From Vogesella sp. XCS3 (lineage in GTDB: Bacteria > Pseudomonadota > Gammaproteobacteria > Burkholderiales > Chromobacteriaceae): DNA of 64,000 bases. The stretch covers positions 263,501 to 327,500 of the forward strand of contig NZ_CP085530.1 in assembly GCF_020616155.1 (NCBI RefSeq), given 5' to 3'. Position numbers and translations under genes: made by a program. The notes under the pieces are model-generated. The model was not told the origin of the DNA and searched no databases. It saw only the letters and a program-made list of their open reading frames with translations. This document shows, piece after piece, positions 31,781 to 41,507 of the stretch (its first letter is position 1; every line of letters starts with the position of its first letter).

Positions 31781-32572
31781 ATGGATAAGACCATTCACTT
31801 TGCCCACGCCAACAGCTTTCCGGCGCCCATCTATCGCCAGCTGCACGAGGTATGGCAGCAGGCTGGTTACGAGGTGGGCTTTTTGCCGTGCAGCGGCCAC
31901 GACCCGCGCTACCCGGTAAGCGATGGTTGGCCGCAGCTGGTGGACGAAATGGTCAGCCATATGCGTGCCTGCTATCGCGGCCCGGTACACGGGGTAGGGC
32001 ATTCGCTGGGGGGCATTTTGCTGTTTTTATCCGCTATTCGCGCCCCCGAGCTGTTTCGCAGCGTGGTGTTGCTGGATTCGCCGCTGCTGTCGCCGCAGCG
32101 CGCTTTCGGTATCTGGCTGGCCAAGCGGCTGGGCTTCATCCAGAACGTGACCCCTGGCGGTACCGGCACGCTGAAACGGCGCGATAACTGGGCCAGTGTC
32201 GCGTCGGTATACGACTACTTTGCGCGCAAAGCGGCGTTTGCGCGTTGGGCGCCCGAGGTGCTGCACGACTACGCCGAACTGGGCACCGAAGACAATGGGC
32301 AGGGCGGCCGTCGTTTGCTGTTCCGCCCACAGGTGGAGCACGACATCTACGGTACGCTGCCGCATCACTACTGGCAGCTGCGCGGCCAACTACAAGTGCT
32401 CATGCACTATGTAGCTGGCGAGGGCAGTGATGTGACCCGGCCGTCCGACCTGGCTTTCATGCAGAAGTACTTTGGCGCCCGCATCCACTGGCACCACGGT
32501 AGCCATTTGTTCCCGATGGAGCAGCCACAGGACACAGCCGCGTTCGTGCTCAATCTATTGCAGCCGGGCTGA
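31781..32572 (+). CDS. Alpha/beta hydrolase
   Basis: This 263-residue protein has the alpha/beta-hydrolase nucleophile elbow GVGHSLGG (Ser near residue 75) after the strand GPVHGVG, an HANSFPAPIY segment that provides the oxyanion region, and a C-terminal HHGSHLFPMEQP with the probable catalytic His. The acid residue is likely the Asp/Glu in the GEGSDVTRPSD region. The substrate is unknown. AGAGGAGA lies eight bases upstream of the ATG. It stands alone between the divergent dsbD and convergent folE2. Confidence 0.82.
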   Translation: MDKTIHFAHANSFPAPIYRQLHEVWQQAGYEVGFLPCSGHDPRYPVSDGWPQLVDEMVSHMRACYRGPVHGVGHSLGGILLFLSAIRAPELFRSVVLLDSPLLSPQRAFGIWLAKRLGFIQNVTPGGTGTLKRRDNWASVASVYDYFARKAAFARWAPEVLHDYAELGTEDNGQGGRRLLFRPQVEHDIYGTLPHHYWQLRGQLQVLMHYVAGEGSDVTRPSDLAFMQKYFGARIHWHHGSHLFPMEQPQDTAAFVLNLLQPG

Positions 32573-32587
32573 CCGCGCAGGACAGTT

Positions 32588-33385
32588 TCAGCTGGCCAGC
32601 AGGTCGCGGCTGTCGATGCGGGCGTAGGCCGAGTGGTTGTGGATGGACTCGAAGTTTTCCGACGACACCACAAAGTGGCGCACGCCGGCCACGCCTTGCA
32701 GCGCGGCCGCCACGTCGCGCACCAGGTCTTCCACGAATTTGGGGTTGTCGTAGGCCTGCTCGGTCACCACTTTTTCGTCACTGCGTTTTAGCAGGCCGTA
32801 CAGCTGGCACGATGCCTGCGCTTCGGCCAGCGCAATCAGCGTTTCTGCGCTCAGGCTATTGTCGGCTTCCGCTTCGATAACAATATGCGAGCGCTGGTTG
32901 TGCGCGCCATAGCGCGAAATCTGCTTGGAGCACGGGCACAGGCTGGTTACCGGCACCGTTACCTGCAGCCGGTAGCGGTATTCGCCTTGCGCTACGCTGC
33001 CGTCCAGGCATACCTGATAGTCCAGCAGGCTCACCACGCCCGATGCGGGGGCGGTTTTATGCAAAAAGTAGGGGAAGCTCAGGCAGATGCGCGCACCGTC
33101 GCTTTCCAGCCGTGTTGCCGTGGCGCGCACCAGCGCCTCGAAGCCCCCGGCGTCCAGCGGTACTTGCTGCTCGTGCATCAGCGCCACAAAGCGCGACATG
33201 TGGGTGCCTTTTTGCGTGGCGGGCAGCGCCACGGTGAGCTGGCAGTCGGCAATGGTGTGCTGTACGCCGCCGTCTTGCTGGCGGATGGCCAGCGGGTGGC
33301 GCAGGCCTTTGATGCCTACTTCGCGTATGGGGATGCGGCGCAGGTCGGGGTGGTTTTGTACGTCGGGGATGCTTGTCGGGTTCAT
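32588..33385 (-). CDS. folE2: GTP cyclohydrolase I type 2 (FolE2/MptA family)
   Basis: This 265-residue enzyme makes dihydroneopterin triphosphate from GTP, the entry to folate and queuosine synthesis, and replaces zinc-dependent FolE when zinc is short. The family signature is the metal-binding Cys in TSLCPCSKQIS (Cys150/Cys152 region), with RSHIVIEAE and TEQAYDNPKFVEDLVRDVA. A Zur-type operator lies 16 bases upstream of its start. It is monocistronic. Confidence 0.92.
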   Translation of the reverse strand: MNPTSIPDVQNHPDLRRIPIREVGIKGLRHPLAIRQQDGGVQHTIADCQLTVALPATQKGTHMSRFVALMHEQQVPLDAGGFEALVRATATRLESDGARICLSFPYFLHKTAPASGVVSLLDYQVCLDGSVAQGEYRYRLQVTVPVTSLCPCSKQISRYGAHNQRSHIVIEAEADNSLSAETLIALAEAQASCQLYGLLKRSDEKVVTEQAYDNPKFVEDLVRDVAAALQGVAGVRHFVVSSENFESIHNHSAYARIDSRDLLAS

Positions 33386-33400
33386 GCCGGGCTTTGATAT

Positions 33401-33423
33401 GAAATGTTACGGTATAACATATT
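33401..33423. promoter_or_regulatory. Zur-type operator of folE2
   Basis: The palindrome ATGTTA (33404-33409) and TAACAT (33415-33420), embedded as GAAATGTTAC-GGTATAACATATT, fits the proteobacterial Zur box. Its position directly upstream of folE2 agrees with the known zinc-starvation control of this gene family. Confidence 0.75.
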
Positions 33424-33456
33424 GCCATCAATAGTCGCCTTCGGTAAACAGGCAAG

Positions 33457-33486
33457 AAAAAGCCCGCCGTGCGGAGCAGGGCGGGC
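33457..33486 (-). terminator. Rho-independent terminator of the MgtC/DUF4010 gene
   Basis: On the minus strand GCCCGCC and GGCGGGC (33480-33486 with 33462-33468) form the stem, followed by TTTTTC (complement of 33457-33461). Confidence 0.85.
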
Positions 33487-33513
33487 GAGATGTCGTGGCG
33501 TATTGCAGAAAGG

Positions 33514-34806
33514 CTAGCTTGCGGCCAACCATAGCCCCAGCAGCATGCCCAGCATGGACATGCCCAGCGCCGGCGCGCAGGCACGCGCCAGCGCGCGGCC
33601 GCCAATGCTGGCGATCAGCCCGAACTTGAACACGGTATTGCTGAACACCGCCAGCGCCATGGTCACCAATAGCGGCGTGGTGGCCAGCTGTTGCTGGCCA
33701 AACAGCTCCAGCGCAGTGAGGCTGATGGCGTCTACATCGTTCAGGCCGGACACCAGTGCCACCACGTACAGGCCGCTTTCGCCAAACAGGTCGCGCAGCC
33801 AGGCCGAGCACAGCATGACCACGGCAAACATGGCGGCAAAGCCCAGTGCGATGCTGAGTTTGGCCGGGTTTTTCAGGGTGAGCTCGGGGGCATTTTCTTG
33901 CGGTGTTTGCCGTTTGCCCAGGATAAACAAGGTGGCCAGCCCGGCCAGTAGCGCGGGTAGCATCATGCTGGCTACGCTGCGTGCGCTGGCGGGGGCGATG
34001 GCCAGTGCCAGCAGGCTGAGGCGTACGAACAGCACCATATTGGCCAGCAGGATCACCCGCGTTGCCAGCCGCAGCGAGCCGGGGTTGGCCGCTGCCTCGC
34101 GCGCGTACACCAGGCTGGTGGCGGTGGTGGACACCAGGCCGCCCAGAATGCCCAGCACCGGCGCGCCCACGCGCTCGCCCAATATCTTCACTGCCAGGTA
34201 GCCGGCCAGGCCCACACCCACGATCAGCACCACCAGCAGCCAGATGCGGTGCGGGTTGAAGGCCAGATAGGGGCCAAAGCCCTGGTTGGGCAGGATGGGC
34301 AGGATGATGAAGGTCAGTGCGGCAAACTGCAGCAGCGATAGCAGGTCTTGCCGCTCCAGCTGGTTGGAAAAATTGGACAGCTCCGGCTTCAGGTACAGCA
34401 AGCCGGTGGTGATGATACCCAGCGCAATCGCCAGCTCGGTATTACCCAGCCCCACCATCAGCCCCAGCGTATACGCGACCAGTAGCGCAATCACCGAGGT
34501 GGTGCGCGGCTCGGGGCCGGCGCCTTCGTTGCCGCCGTTGCCCAGCGGCAAGAAGCCCAGCATGGCCACCGCCAGCAGCCCGGCCGGCATCAGCCACGGC
34601 AGCGTGGTTTGTGCGGCCAACATGGCCAGCATGGTGCCCAGCAGGCTCACCAGCGGGAAGGTACGGATGCCGGCCAGCACGCGGCGCTTGCGTTCGCGCT
34701 CCACGCCGATCAGCAGGCCGATGCCCAGGCTGGACAGCAGCATGGGCAGCGCGGCGTAGGGTGTGTTGGCCAGGTGCAGCCAGTGGTGTACGTCCAGGCT
34801 TGTCAT
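33514..34806 (-). CDS. MgtC/SapB-family membrane protein with DUF4010 domain
   Basis: This 430-residue polytopic protein starts with an MgtC-like segment (SSLGIGLLIGVERERKRR, GIRTFPLVSLLG) and continues into the DUF4010 domain (LVSTTATSLVYAREA, SGLNDVDAISLTALEL, NTVFKFGLIASIGG). About twelve hydrophobic stretches are visible. MgtC itself affects virulence and low-magnesium survival, but the longer DUF4010 proteins are functionally uncharacterised and may be transporters. It has its own terminator. Two TGCGGCCAAC words (33530 and 34612) lie near its two ends. Confidence 0.82.
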   Translation of the reverse strand: MTSLDVHHWLHLANTPYAALPMLLSSLGIGLLIGVERERKRRVLAGIRTFPLVSLLGTMLAMLAAQTTLPWLMPAGLLAVAMLGFLPLGNGGNEGAGPEPRTTSVIALLVAYTLGLMVGLGNTELAIALGIITTGLLYLKPELSNFSNQLERQDLLSLLQFAALTFIILPILPNQGFGPYLAFNPHRIWLLVVLIVGVGLAGYLAVKILGERVGAPVLGILGGLVSTTATSLVYAREAAANPGSLRLATRVILLANMVLFVRLSLLALAIAPASARSVASMMLPALLAGLATLFILGKRQTPQENAPELTLKNPAKLSIALGFAAMFAVVMLCSAWLRDLFGESGLYVVALVSGLNDVDAISLTALELFGQQQLATTPLLVTMALAVFSNTVFKFGLIASIGGRALARACAPALGMSMLGMLLGLWLAAS

Positions 34807-34833
34807 GGTTTTATCCTGTAGACGATAGGCAAG

Positions 34834-34863
34834 AAAAAGGCCTGCAGCACGGGGCGGCAGGCC
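34834..34863 (-). terminator. Rho-independent terminator of xseB-ispA-dxs
   Basis: GGCCTGC (34839-34845) and GCAGGCC (34857-34863) pair; on the minus strand a run of five T follows. It lies 17 bases past the dxs stop. Confidence 0.85.
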
Positions 34864-34880
34864 TGTCGGGTGGTGGCAGG

Positions 34881-36734
34881 CTAGTGTGCGGCCAACCTGG
34901 TGGCAATGCTGTGCTGGATGCCGGCGGCGTCCAGACCGCAGTCGCTCAGTAATACAGCCGGGTCCCCATGTTCAACATAGTCATCCGGCAGGCCCAAGTG
35001 CAACATCGGCACGCTGATACCGGCGGCAGCCAGTATCTCGGCACAGCCGCTGCCAGCACCGCCCATGATGGCGTTTTCTTCAACCGTTACCAGCAGGCTG
35101 TGGCTGGCTGCGAGTTCGCGGATCAGCGCTTCGTCCAGCGGCTTCACAAAGCGCATGTCGGCCACGGCCGCATCCAGCGCTTCGGCGGCGGCCAGTGCCG
35201 GCTGCACCATGCTGCCAAACGCCAGTATGGCTACCTTGCCCGCGCCCTGGCGGCGCAGCACGCCCTTGCCTACTGGCAGCGCGGTCATGGTTTGCTCGAT
35301 GGTGGCGCCCGGCCCGGTGCCGCGCGGGTAGCGTACGGCGGTAGGGCTGTCCAGGCTGAAGGCGGTGTACAGCAGCTGGCGGCACTCGTTTTCGTCCGAC
35401 GGCGCCATCACCGTCATATTGGGGATGCAGCGCAGATAGGACAGGTCGAAGGAGCCGGCGTGCGTCGGGCCGTCGGCGCCCACCAGGCCGGCGCGGTCGA
35501 TGGCGAACACCACCGGCAGGTTTTGCAGCGCCACGTCGTGGATCAGCTGGTCGTAACCGCGTTGCAGGAAGGTGGAGTAGATCGCTACCACGGGCTTCAG
35601 ACCGTCACAGGCCATGCCGGCGGCAAAGGTTACCGCGTGTTGCTCGGCGATGGCCACGTCGAAGTAGCGGTCCGGGTGCTCTTTTTCAAAGCGCACCAGG
35701 CCGGAACCCTCGCGCATGGCCGGGGTAATGCCCACCAGGCGTTTGTCCAGCTTGGCCATGTCGCAGATCCAGTCACCGAAAATCTGCGTGTACTGCGGCT
35801 TGCCACCGCCTTTGCTGCCGGCCAGGCCACAGGCCGGGTCGAACTTGGTCACGCCGTGGTATTTCACCGGGTCGTTTTCGGCCAGCTTGTAGCCCTGGCC
35901 TTTCTTGGTGACGATGTGCAGGAACTGCGGCCCTTTCAGGCTCTTGATGTTCTTGAGCGTGTCGACCAGCACGTCCAGGTCGTGGCCATCGATCGGGCCG
36001 ATATAGTTGAAGCCGAACTCCTCAAACAGCGTGCCGGGGGTAAAGAAGCCCTTCACGTGTTCTTCCATCTTGCTGGCGATATCGCGCAGTGGCGGCGCAA
36101 TACCCAGCACTTTGTTGCTGCCTTCTTTTACCGCGGCGTAGAAACGCCCGCTCATCAGCTTGGCCAGGTAGTTGTTCAGCGCGCCTACATTGGGCGAGAT
36201 CGACATATCGTTATCGTTGAGGATCACCAGGAGGTCGGTGTCCATCGCGCCGGCGTTGTTCAGCGCCTCGAAGGCCTGGCCGGCGGTCATCGAGCCGTCG
36301 CCGATGATGGCAATGCTCTTGCGCGGAATATTCTGCAGTTTGGCGGCTACCGCCATGCCCAGCGCGGCGCCGATAGACGTGGACGAGTGGCCCACGCCGA
36401 AGGTGTCGTACTCGGACTCGTCACGCTTGGGGAAGCCCGCCAGGCCGCCTTTCTGGCGCATGGTGTGCATCTGTTCGCGGCGACCGGTGAGGATCTTGTG
36501 CGGGTAGGTCTGGTGGCCTACGTCCCACACCAGACGGTCGTCCGGCGTATTGAATACGTAATGCAGGGCGATGGTCAGCTCGATGCTGCCCAGGTTGGAG
36601 GCAAAGTGGCCGCCGGTTTTGCTAACCGAGCTCACCAGGAAGTCGCGCAGCTCGCGGGCCAGCTGTGGCAGCTTACTGCGGTCCAGGGTTCTGAGGTCGG
36701 CCGGACTCTGTATGGTGTCGAGCAGTGTAGTCAT
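34881..36734 (-). CDS. dxs: 1-deoxy-D-xylulose-5-phosphate synthase
   Basis: This 617-residue thiamine-diphosphate enzyme condenses pyruvate and glyceraldehyde-3-phosphate, the first step of the MEP isoprenoid pathway. Landmarks are [17 protein letters not shown], the ThDP motif [18 protein letters not shown]...NDNDMS, and the transketolase-like [15 protein letters not shown] (as [15 protein letters not shown]) and [14 protein letters not shown]. It is the last gene of xseB-ispA-dxs, an order common in proteobacteria, and supplies precursor for ispA and the hpnCDE squalene genes 12 kb away. Confidence 0.96.
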   Translation of the reverse strand: MTTLLDTIQSPADLRTLDRSKLPQLARELRDFLVSSVSKTGGHFASNLGSIELTIALHYVFNTPDDRLVWDVGHQTYPHKILTGRREQMHTMRQKGGLAGFPKRDESEYDTFGVGHSSTSIGAALGMAVAAKLQNIPRKSIAIIGDGSMTAGQAFEALNNAGAMDTDLLVILNDNDMSISPNVGALNNYLAKLMSGRFYAAVKEGSNKVLGIAPPLRDIASKMEEHVKGFFTPGTLFEEFGFNYIGPIDGHDLDVLVDTLKNIKSLKGPQFLHIVTKKGQGYKLAENDPVKYHGVTKFDPACGLAGSKGGGKPQYTQIFGDWICDMAKLDKRLVGITPAMREGSGLVRFEKEHPDRYFDVAIAEQHAVTFAAGMACDGLKPVVAIYSTFLQRGYDQLIHDVALQNLPVVFAIDRAGLVGADGPTHAGSFDLSYLRCIPNMTVMAPSDENECRQLLYTAFSLDSPTAVRYPRGTGPGATIEQTMTALPVGKGVLRRQGAGKVAILAFGSMVQPALAAAEALDAAVADMRFVKPLDEALIRELAASHSLLVTVEENAIMGGAGSGCAEILAAAGISVPMLHLGLPDDYVEHGDPAVLLSDCGLDAAGIQHSIATRLAAH

Positions 36735-36753
36735 GATATTGCTTTTGTTATGG

Positions 36754-37650
36754 TCAGAACGAGCGTGCCACGATGTAGTCGGCCAGCTGTTTCAGGCGGT
36801 CGGCACGGTCGCCAAACGGCGTCAGCGCGGCCAGCGCGTCGTCGTACAGGTCGCGGGCAAACTGTTTTGCCTCGCCCAGGCCCATCAGGCTCACATAAGT
36901 AGGCTTGTCGTTGGCCGCATCCTTGCCGGCGGTTTTGCCCAGCGTGGCGGTGTCGGCTTCGCAGTCCAGTACGTCGTCTACCACCTGGAAGGCCAGACCC
37001 ATGCGCTTGGCAAAGTGGTCCAGCCCGGTTTCTTCCGCTTCGGTCAAAGCTTGGCCGCAGTATGCGCCCAATAGTACGGCGGCGCGAATCAGCGCACCGG
37101 TTTTCAGCATGTGCATGAATTCCAGCTCGGGCTGGTTCAGTGCGGTGCCCACGCTGGACAAGTCAATAGCCTGGCCACCCGCCATGCCGGCGTGGCCGCT
37201 GGCGTGGGCCAGCAGTTTCACCATGGCCAGCTGGCGCGTAGCGTCTACACCCGGTAGCGGGCTGGCCATCACGTCGAAGGCCAGTGTTTGCAGGGCGTCG
37301 CCTACCAGCAGGGCGGTGGCTTCGTCGTACTGCACGTGGCAGGTGGGTTTGCCACGGCGCAGCACGTCGTCGTCCATGCACGGCATGTCGTCGTGCACCA
37401 GCGAGTAGGCGTGGATCATCTCCACTGCGCAGGCTACGCGGGCTACGTTGGCCGCATCGGCGCCGGTGAGCTCGCCGGCGGCAAAAGCCAGCAGCGGGCG
37501 TACGCGTTTGCCGCCTTGCAGCGTGCTGTAGCGCATGGCTTCGTGCAGCATGTGCGGGGCACGGGCCGGGTTGGGCAGCAATGCCTCCAGCGTGCTTTCC
37601 ACGGTTTGCTGGGTATGGGTCATCCAGCCGGTAAAGGTGTTATTGGCCAT
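36754..37650 (-). CDS. ispA: Farnesyl diphosphate synthase
   Basis: This 298-residue short-chain prenyltransferase makes C15 farnesyl diphosphate from IPP and DMAPP. The first aspartate-rich motif is DDMPCMDDD at 87-95 and the second is DDVLDCEAD near 228; KRVRPLL and GGQAIDL are also present. It overlaps xseB by 11 bases and is 19 bases from dxs. Its product is the substrate of the hpnCDE squalene pathway in this window and of quinone and undecaprenyl synthesis. Confidence 0.95.
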   Translation of the reverse strand: MANNTFTGWMTHTQQTVESTLEALLPNPARAPHMLHEAMRYSTLQGGKRVRPLLAFAAGELTGADAANVARVACAVEMIHAYSLVHDDMPCMDDDVLRRGKPTCHVQYDEATALLVGDALQTLAFDVMASPLPGVDATRQLAMVKLLAHASGHAGMAGGQAIDLSSVGTALNQPELEFMHMLKTGALIRAAVLLGAYCGQALTEAEETGLDHFAKRMGLAFQVVDDVLDCEADTATLGKTAGKDAANDKPTYVSLMGLGEAKQFARDLYDDALAALTPFGDRADRLKQLADYIVARSF

Positions 37651-37873
37651 CGGTGAGGTCCAGCGGCTTGAGTTCGTCGTTTTCCAGCACGCGCAGCTGT
37701 TGTTCGGCGTCTGCCAGCTTGCCTTGGCAGAACTTGATCAGTTCTATGCCCTGCTTGTACGACGTCAGGGCGGTATCCAGCGGCAAGTCGCCGCCTTCCA
37801 TCGCCTGGATGATGTCCTCCAGCTGCGCCAGCGCGCTTTCGAAACTGGCTTGGGCTTTGGCGGTTTTGGCCAT
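37640..37873 (-). CDS. xseB: Exodeoxyribonuclease VII small subunit
   Basis: This 77-residue protein is the small subunit of exonuclease VII, which degrades single-stranded DNA together with XseA. It has the family pattern SFESALAQLEDIIQAMEGGDLPLDTALTSYKQGIEL. The start at 37873 gives the standard length; the upstream open frame is Arg/Cys-rich and not conserved-looking. It is the first gene of xseB-ispA-dxs. The ribosome site is weak. Confidence 0.93.
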   Translation of the reverse strand: MAKTAKAQASFESALAQLEDIIQAMEGGDLPLDTALTSYKQGIELIKFCQGKLADAEQQLRVLENDELKPLDLTDGQ

Positions 37874-37989
37874 GGCGCGTGTCCTTCTGCATCTATAACG
37901 GTTGGCCGCCATTGTAGGGGTTTTCCGCTGCGCAACAAAGCGGCAACAAAACCGTCGGCATGGCAGCGGTGCAGGTGCCGCAGACAAGA

Positions 37990-38021
37990 CAAACCCCCTT
38001 TGGCGGGCAGAAGGGGGTTTG
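37990..38021. terminator. Hairpin between terC and xseB
   Basis: CAAACCCCCTT (37990-38000) and AAGGGGGTTTG (38011-38021) form an 11-bp stem with a 10-nt loop, about 40 bases past the terC stop on the minus strand. Only a mixed T/C tail follows on that strand. Confidence 0.6.
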
Positions 38022-38062
38022 CAAGGCGGCCTGCCGCCAGGCAGCAGGCCGGATGGGTACGC

Positions 38063-39034
38063 TTAAGCGGCTTTTTTCGGGAACATCAGCGAGGCCACAA
38101 CCGAGCCAATGATCACCACGAACACCACGCCCAGCGAGATGGCCACCGGGATGTGCACGAACTTCAGGATCAGCAGTTTCACCCCGATGAACGACAGCAC
38201 GATAGCCAGGCCATAGCGCAGCAGGTGGAAACGGTCTGCCACGTCGGCCAGCAGGAAGAACATGGCGCGCAAGCCCAGGATGGCGAAGATATTGGACGTC
38301 AGCACAATGAACGGGTCCATGGTGACGGCAAAGATCGCCGGGATGCTGTCTACCGCAAACACCACGTCCGACAGCTCGACAAACACCAGTACCAGGAACA
38401 TCGGCGTGGCGTAGCGCATGCCGTTTTTCACGACAAAGAACGCCTCGCCGTGGTAATCGTCGGTCATGCGGATATGCTTGCGCAGGAACTTCAGCAAACC
38501 GTTATTGGCCAGGTCTTCTTTTTCCTCTTTTTCCGGCAGCATCATTTTCAGGCCGGTAAACAGCAGGAAAGCACCGAACACGTACAGGATCCAGCTGAAC
38601 TCTTTCACCAGCGCCGCGCCCAGGAACACCATGACGGTACGCAGGATGATGGCACCGAATACACCGTACAGCAGCACGCGGCGCTGGTATTCGGCAGGTA
38701 CCTTGAAGAAGGCAAAGATCATCAGGAACACAAAGATGTTGTCTACCGCCAGCGATTTTTCAATCACGTAGCCGGTAAAGAACTCCAGTGCTTTCTGCTT
38801 GGCAACGACCTCGCCGTAGGCGGGGTCGTTGGCCAGTGTCCACCACAGCCAGCCGCCAAAGGCGCAGGCTACGGCTACCCATACAGCCGACCAGCCGGCT
38901 GCTTCCTTGATGGACACTTTGTGCGAGCCGCTTTGCTTGAGCGCTACCATGTCGATGACGATCATGATCAGTACGGCCACGAAGAACACCGTATAGAAGA
39001 AAGGCGATCCGATAGAGGGGAGGGCCTGTTCCAT
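38063..39034 (-). CDS. TerC/Alx-family integral membrane protein
   Basis: This 323-residue protein has nine or so hydrophobic segments and the TerC signatures EKSLAVDNIFVFLMIF and FVELSDVVFAVDSIPAIFAVT, whose acidic residues within the membrane suggest metal binding. Alx of E. coli is a manganese exporter and TerC of tellurite operons belongs to the same family; manganese or calcium handling is the likeliest role here. The start has AAGGAG 11 bases upstream. I looked for the manganese riboswitch that often precedes such genes and did not find it in the 145-base upstream gap. Confidence 0.88.
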   Translation of the reverse strand: MEQALPSIGSPFFYTVFFVAVLIMIVIDMVALKQSGSHKVSIKEAAGWSAVWVAVACAFGGWLWWTLANDPAYGEVVAKQKALEFFTGYVIEKSLAVDNIFVFLMIFAFFKVPAEYQRRVLLYGVFGAIILRTVMVFLGAALVKEFSWILYVFGAFLLFTGLKMMLPEKEEKEDLANNGLLKFLRKHIRMTDDYHGEAFFVVKNGMRYATPMFLVLVFVELSDVVFAVDSIPAIFAVTMDPFIVLTSNIFAILGLRAMFFLLADVADRFHLLRYGLAIVLSFIGVKLLILKFVHIPVAISLGVVFVVIIGSVVASLMFPKKAA

Positions 39035-39179
39035 TATGTTGAATACTCCTTGAGTGAAGGCTGTGGTGAGGTTTTGTTATTATCTGCCGGTTTTGTTAGT
39101 AAACGTACCGCCCGGCGCGATGTACATATTGTTACATATGCGCCAGTTTGACAGGCATGTCTTTTAACTGGTTCAACCG

Positions 39180-40013
39180 ATGACACAAAAAAACATCCTG
39201 ATTACCGGCTGCTCCAGCGGCATAGGCCTGGACGTGGCGCGCGGCCTGCAGATGCAGGGCTGGCGTGTGTTTGCCACCGCCCGCAGTGCCGAAGACGTCG
39301 CCGCTTTGCAAGCGCAGGGTTTTATCGATGCCCTGCAACTTAATGTAGACGATAGCCACAGCATACGCACGGCGCTGGATGAAGTTCTGCAGCGCAGCGG
39401 CGGCACGCTGCACGCCCTGTTCAACAATGCCGGCTACGGCCAGCCCGGTGCAGTAGAAGATATCAGCCGCCAGGCCATGCGCCAGCAGTTTGAAACCAAT
39501 CTGTTTGGTGCCTGGGAGCTGATGAACGCCGTGTTGCCGGTGATGCGCCGCCAGGGCCATGGCCGCATCCTGTTCAATAGCTCGGTGCTGGGCTTTGCCG
39601 CCATGAAATACCGTGGTGCCTACAACGCCAGCAAGTACGCCATGGAAGGCCTGTGCGACACGCTGCGGCTGGAGCTGGCCGGCAGCGGTATTTTTGTCAG
39701 CCTGATCGAGCCGGGCCCCATCGAAAGCCGCTTTCGCCCCAATGCCTTGCAAAAATTCCTGCAAAACGTGGATATCCAGGGCAGCGTGCACCGCGACAGC
39801 TACGAAAAACAGCTGCAGCGCCTGAAGAAAGAAGGCCACGCCGCGCCGTTTACCTTGCCAGGTACGGCCGTGCTGGCCAAAGTGGAGCAAGCCTTGGCCG
39901 CCGCGCACCCGGCGGCGCGCTACCGCGTGACCACGCCCACTCACGTATTCTGGTACCTCAAACGCCTGCTGCCCACGCGCTGGCTGGACTGGGTGTTGAA
40001 CAAGGCGGCCTAA
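39180..40013 (+). CDS. Short-chain dehydrogenase/reductase
   Basis: This 277-residue protein is a classical SDR. It has the cofactor motif TGCSSGIGLDVARGL near residues 8-22, the NNAGYG motif, the catalytic Ser in LFNSSVLGF and YNASKYAMEG with catalytic Tyr and Lys. Proteins of this subgroup often reduce aldehydes, ketones or retinol-like lipids, but the substrate is unknown. The Arg in FATARSAED after strand 2 suggests NADP(H). It is monocistronic and divergent from terC. Confidence 0.87.
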   Translation: MTQKNILITGCSSGIGLDVARGLQMQGWRVFATARSAEDVAALQAQGFIDALQLNVDDSHSIRTALDEVLQRSGGTLHALFNNAGYGQPGAVEDISRQAMRQQFETNLFGAWELMNAVLPVMRRQGHGRILFNSSVLGFAAMKYRGAYNASKYAMEGLCDTLRLELAGSGIFVSLIEPGPIESRFRPNALQKFLQNVDIQGSVHRDSYEKQLQRLKKEGHAAPFTLPGTAVLAKVEQALAAAHPAARYRVTTPTHVFWYLKRLLPTRWLDWVLNKAA

Positions 40014-40031
40014 CAGGCTGTATTGACCCAT

Positions 40032-40062
40032 GAAAAAACCCGCACACTGGCGGGTTTTTTTA
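40032..40062. terminator. Bidirectional Rho-independent terminator
   Basis: AAAAAACCCGC and GCGGGTTTTTT lie around a short loop (40033-40060). The T and A runs serve the SDR gene on the plus strand and the GGDEF gene on the minus strand. Confidence 0.85.
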
Positions 40063-40075
40063 CGACTGTACTGGC

Positions 40076-41299
40076 TTAGCCGGTGCATACCTGGTTGCGG
40101 CCACGGCTCTTGGCCATATACAGGCGCTCGTCGGCCAGCTTCAGCAGGGCGCTGACATCCGGCAGGCCGGCGGCCACGCCAATGCTCAGCGTAAACTGCA
40201 AATCACCCTGGCTGGTGGGGAATACCGCGTCGGCTACGCTGGCGCGGAAGGCTTCCATCGCTGCCAGCATGTCCTGTTCGCTGCGGGCCTGCGCCAGAAT
40301 GACAAACTCCTCGCCGCCAAAGCGGGCAATGTGCTTGCCGGGGAACTGGGCGCGCAGCAGGTCGGCCACCAGTTTTAGCGCCAGGTCGCCGATATCGTGG
40401 CCAAAGCGGTCGTTGATGTGCTTGAAGTGGTCGATATCGACCATGGCCACGCCAAACGGCTGGGTCTGCTTCAGTACGTTTTCAAAGAAATAACGGCGGT
40501 TCGGCAGGCCGGTCAGCGGGTCTTCGTGTGCTGCCCGCGACAGTGCGCGCAAGTTTTCCACAAATTCCACGTTACGTGTCACGCGGCAAAAAAACTCTTC
40601 GTGATTGAATGGCTTGTTCAGGTAATCGTCCGCGCCGGCCTTGATGAAGCGGGCAGTCATGGCCGGGTCCTGGCTGGCGGAAATGCCGATAATGGCCAGC
40701 TCTTCGTGGCTGCGAAAACGGCGGATCTCGCTGACCATGGTTACCCCGTTTTTGCCCGGCATGTCGTGGTCGGACAGCACCAGGCGGATGGTCGGGTCGT
40801 CGCGCAGCATGCGCAGCGCGGTATCGGCTTCCGGTGCTTCCAGCACCTCGTACAGGTGGCGGCGCAGCAGCTGGCGCAGGTAGCTGCGGATGGTTACCGA
40901 GTCGTCCACTACCAGCACCCGTATGCCGGGGTTGTGGTGGATGCGGCGTATCATCTTGATGGTGTATTCGAACGCAGCCGGCGTGTCTTTGGGCACGTAG
41001 TCCACCACCGCCTGCAGCAATACCTTTTCGCGCGTTTCCATATCGCTGCGCGCTGTCAGCACGATAGTCGGGATTTTCCTGGCCAGTACAATCGGCAGGG
41101 TTTCGCCATCGGGGGCATCTGGCAGGCAATAGTCCAGCACGCAAGCCATGAAACTGTGCTCGCCTTGGGCCAGAATGGTTTCCACTTCCCGCAGGGTAGT
41201 GGCGCACACCACAGAAAAGCCGTCGTTTTCGATGATGCGCTGCATGGTGCGCAAGACAGAGGTGTTGTCCTCTACCAGTAAAATCTTGTTGCTGGACAT
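40076..41299 (-). CDS. Response regulator with two receiver domains and a GGDEF diguanylate cyclase domain
   Basis: This 407-residue protein combines two CheY-like domains (phospho-acceptor candidates in ACVLDYCLPDAP and LVLSDHDMPGKNG) with a C-terminal GGDEF domain whose active loop reads RFGGEEF. It should make cyclic-di-GMP in response to phosphorylation. The RxxD product-inhibition site normally five residues before GGEEF is absent, so the enzyme may escape feedback inhibition. The domain order resembles PleD-like regulators. The start at 41299 gives the normal receiver N-terminus; upstream codons are unlikely to be translated. Confidence 0.9.
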   Translation of the reverse strand: MSSNKILLVEDNTSVLRTMQRIIENDGFSVVCATTLREVETILAQGEHSFMACVLDYCLPDAPDGETLPIVLARKIPTIVLTARSDMETREKVLLQAVVDYVPKDTPAAFEYTIKMIRRIHHNPGIRVLVVDDSVTIRSYLRQLLRRHLYEVLEAPEADTALRMLRDDPTIRLVLSDHDMPGKNGVTMVSEIRRFRSHEELAIIGISASQDPAMTARFIKAGADDYLNKPFNHEEFFCRVTRNVEFVENLRALSRAAHEDPLTGLPNRRYFFENVLKQTQPFGVAMVDIDHFKHINDRFGHDIGDLALKLVADLLRAQFPGKHIARFGGEEFVILAQARSEQDMLAAMEAFRASVADAVFPTSQGDLQFTLSIGVAAGLPDVSALLKLADERLYMAKSRGRNQVCTG

Positions 41300-41507
41300 G
41301 GTGTTCAAATCTGGGCCAGGTTGCAGCCGCCTGGTGGCGGGCCATATAGAAAAGCAGTGTTGCTTAACCATATATACATGGCTTTTGTGCGGATTGTCGC
41401 GGCCAACGTGTCATCTGATAACGCTTCATGGCAGCAAGCGGGACGCAGTGCAGCAGATCGGTTTATAATTTCAGCCATTTTTGCCTCACTCAGACCGAAT
41501 TCACACC

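Noticed and set aside
34968..36902. A long plus-strand frame across dxs and ispA
   Set aside because: dxs and ispA on the minus strand have all family motifs; the opposite frame has none.
39035..39179. Manganese (yybP-ykoY) riboswitch upstream of terC
   Set aside because: Expected because Alx-type genes often have one, but the 145-base gap shows no conserved core or long stem.
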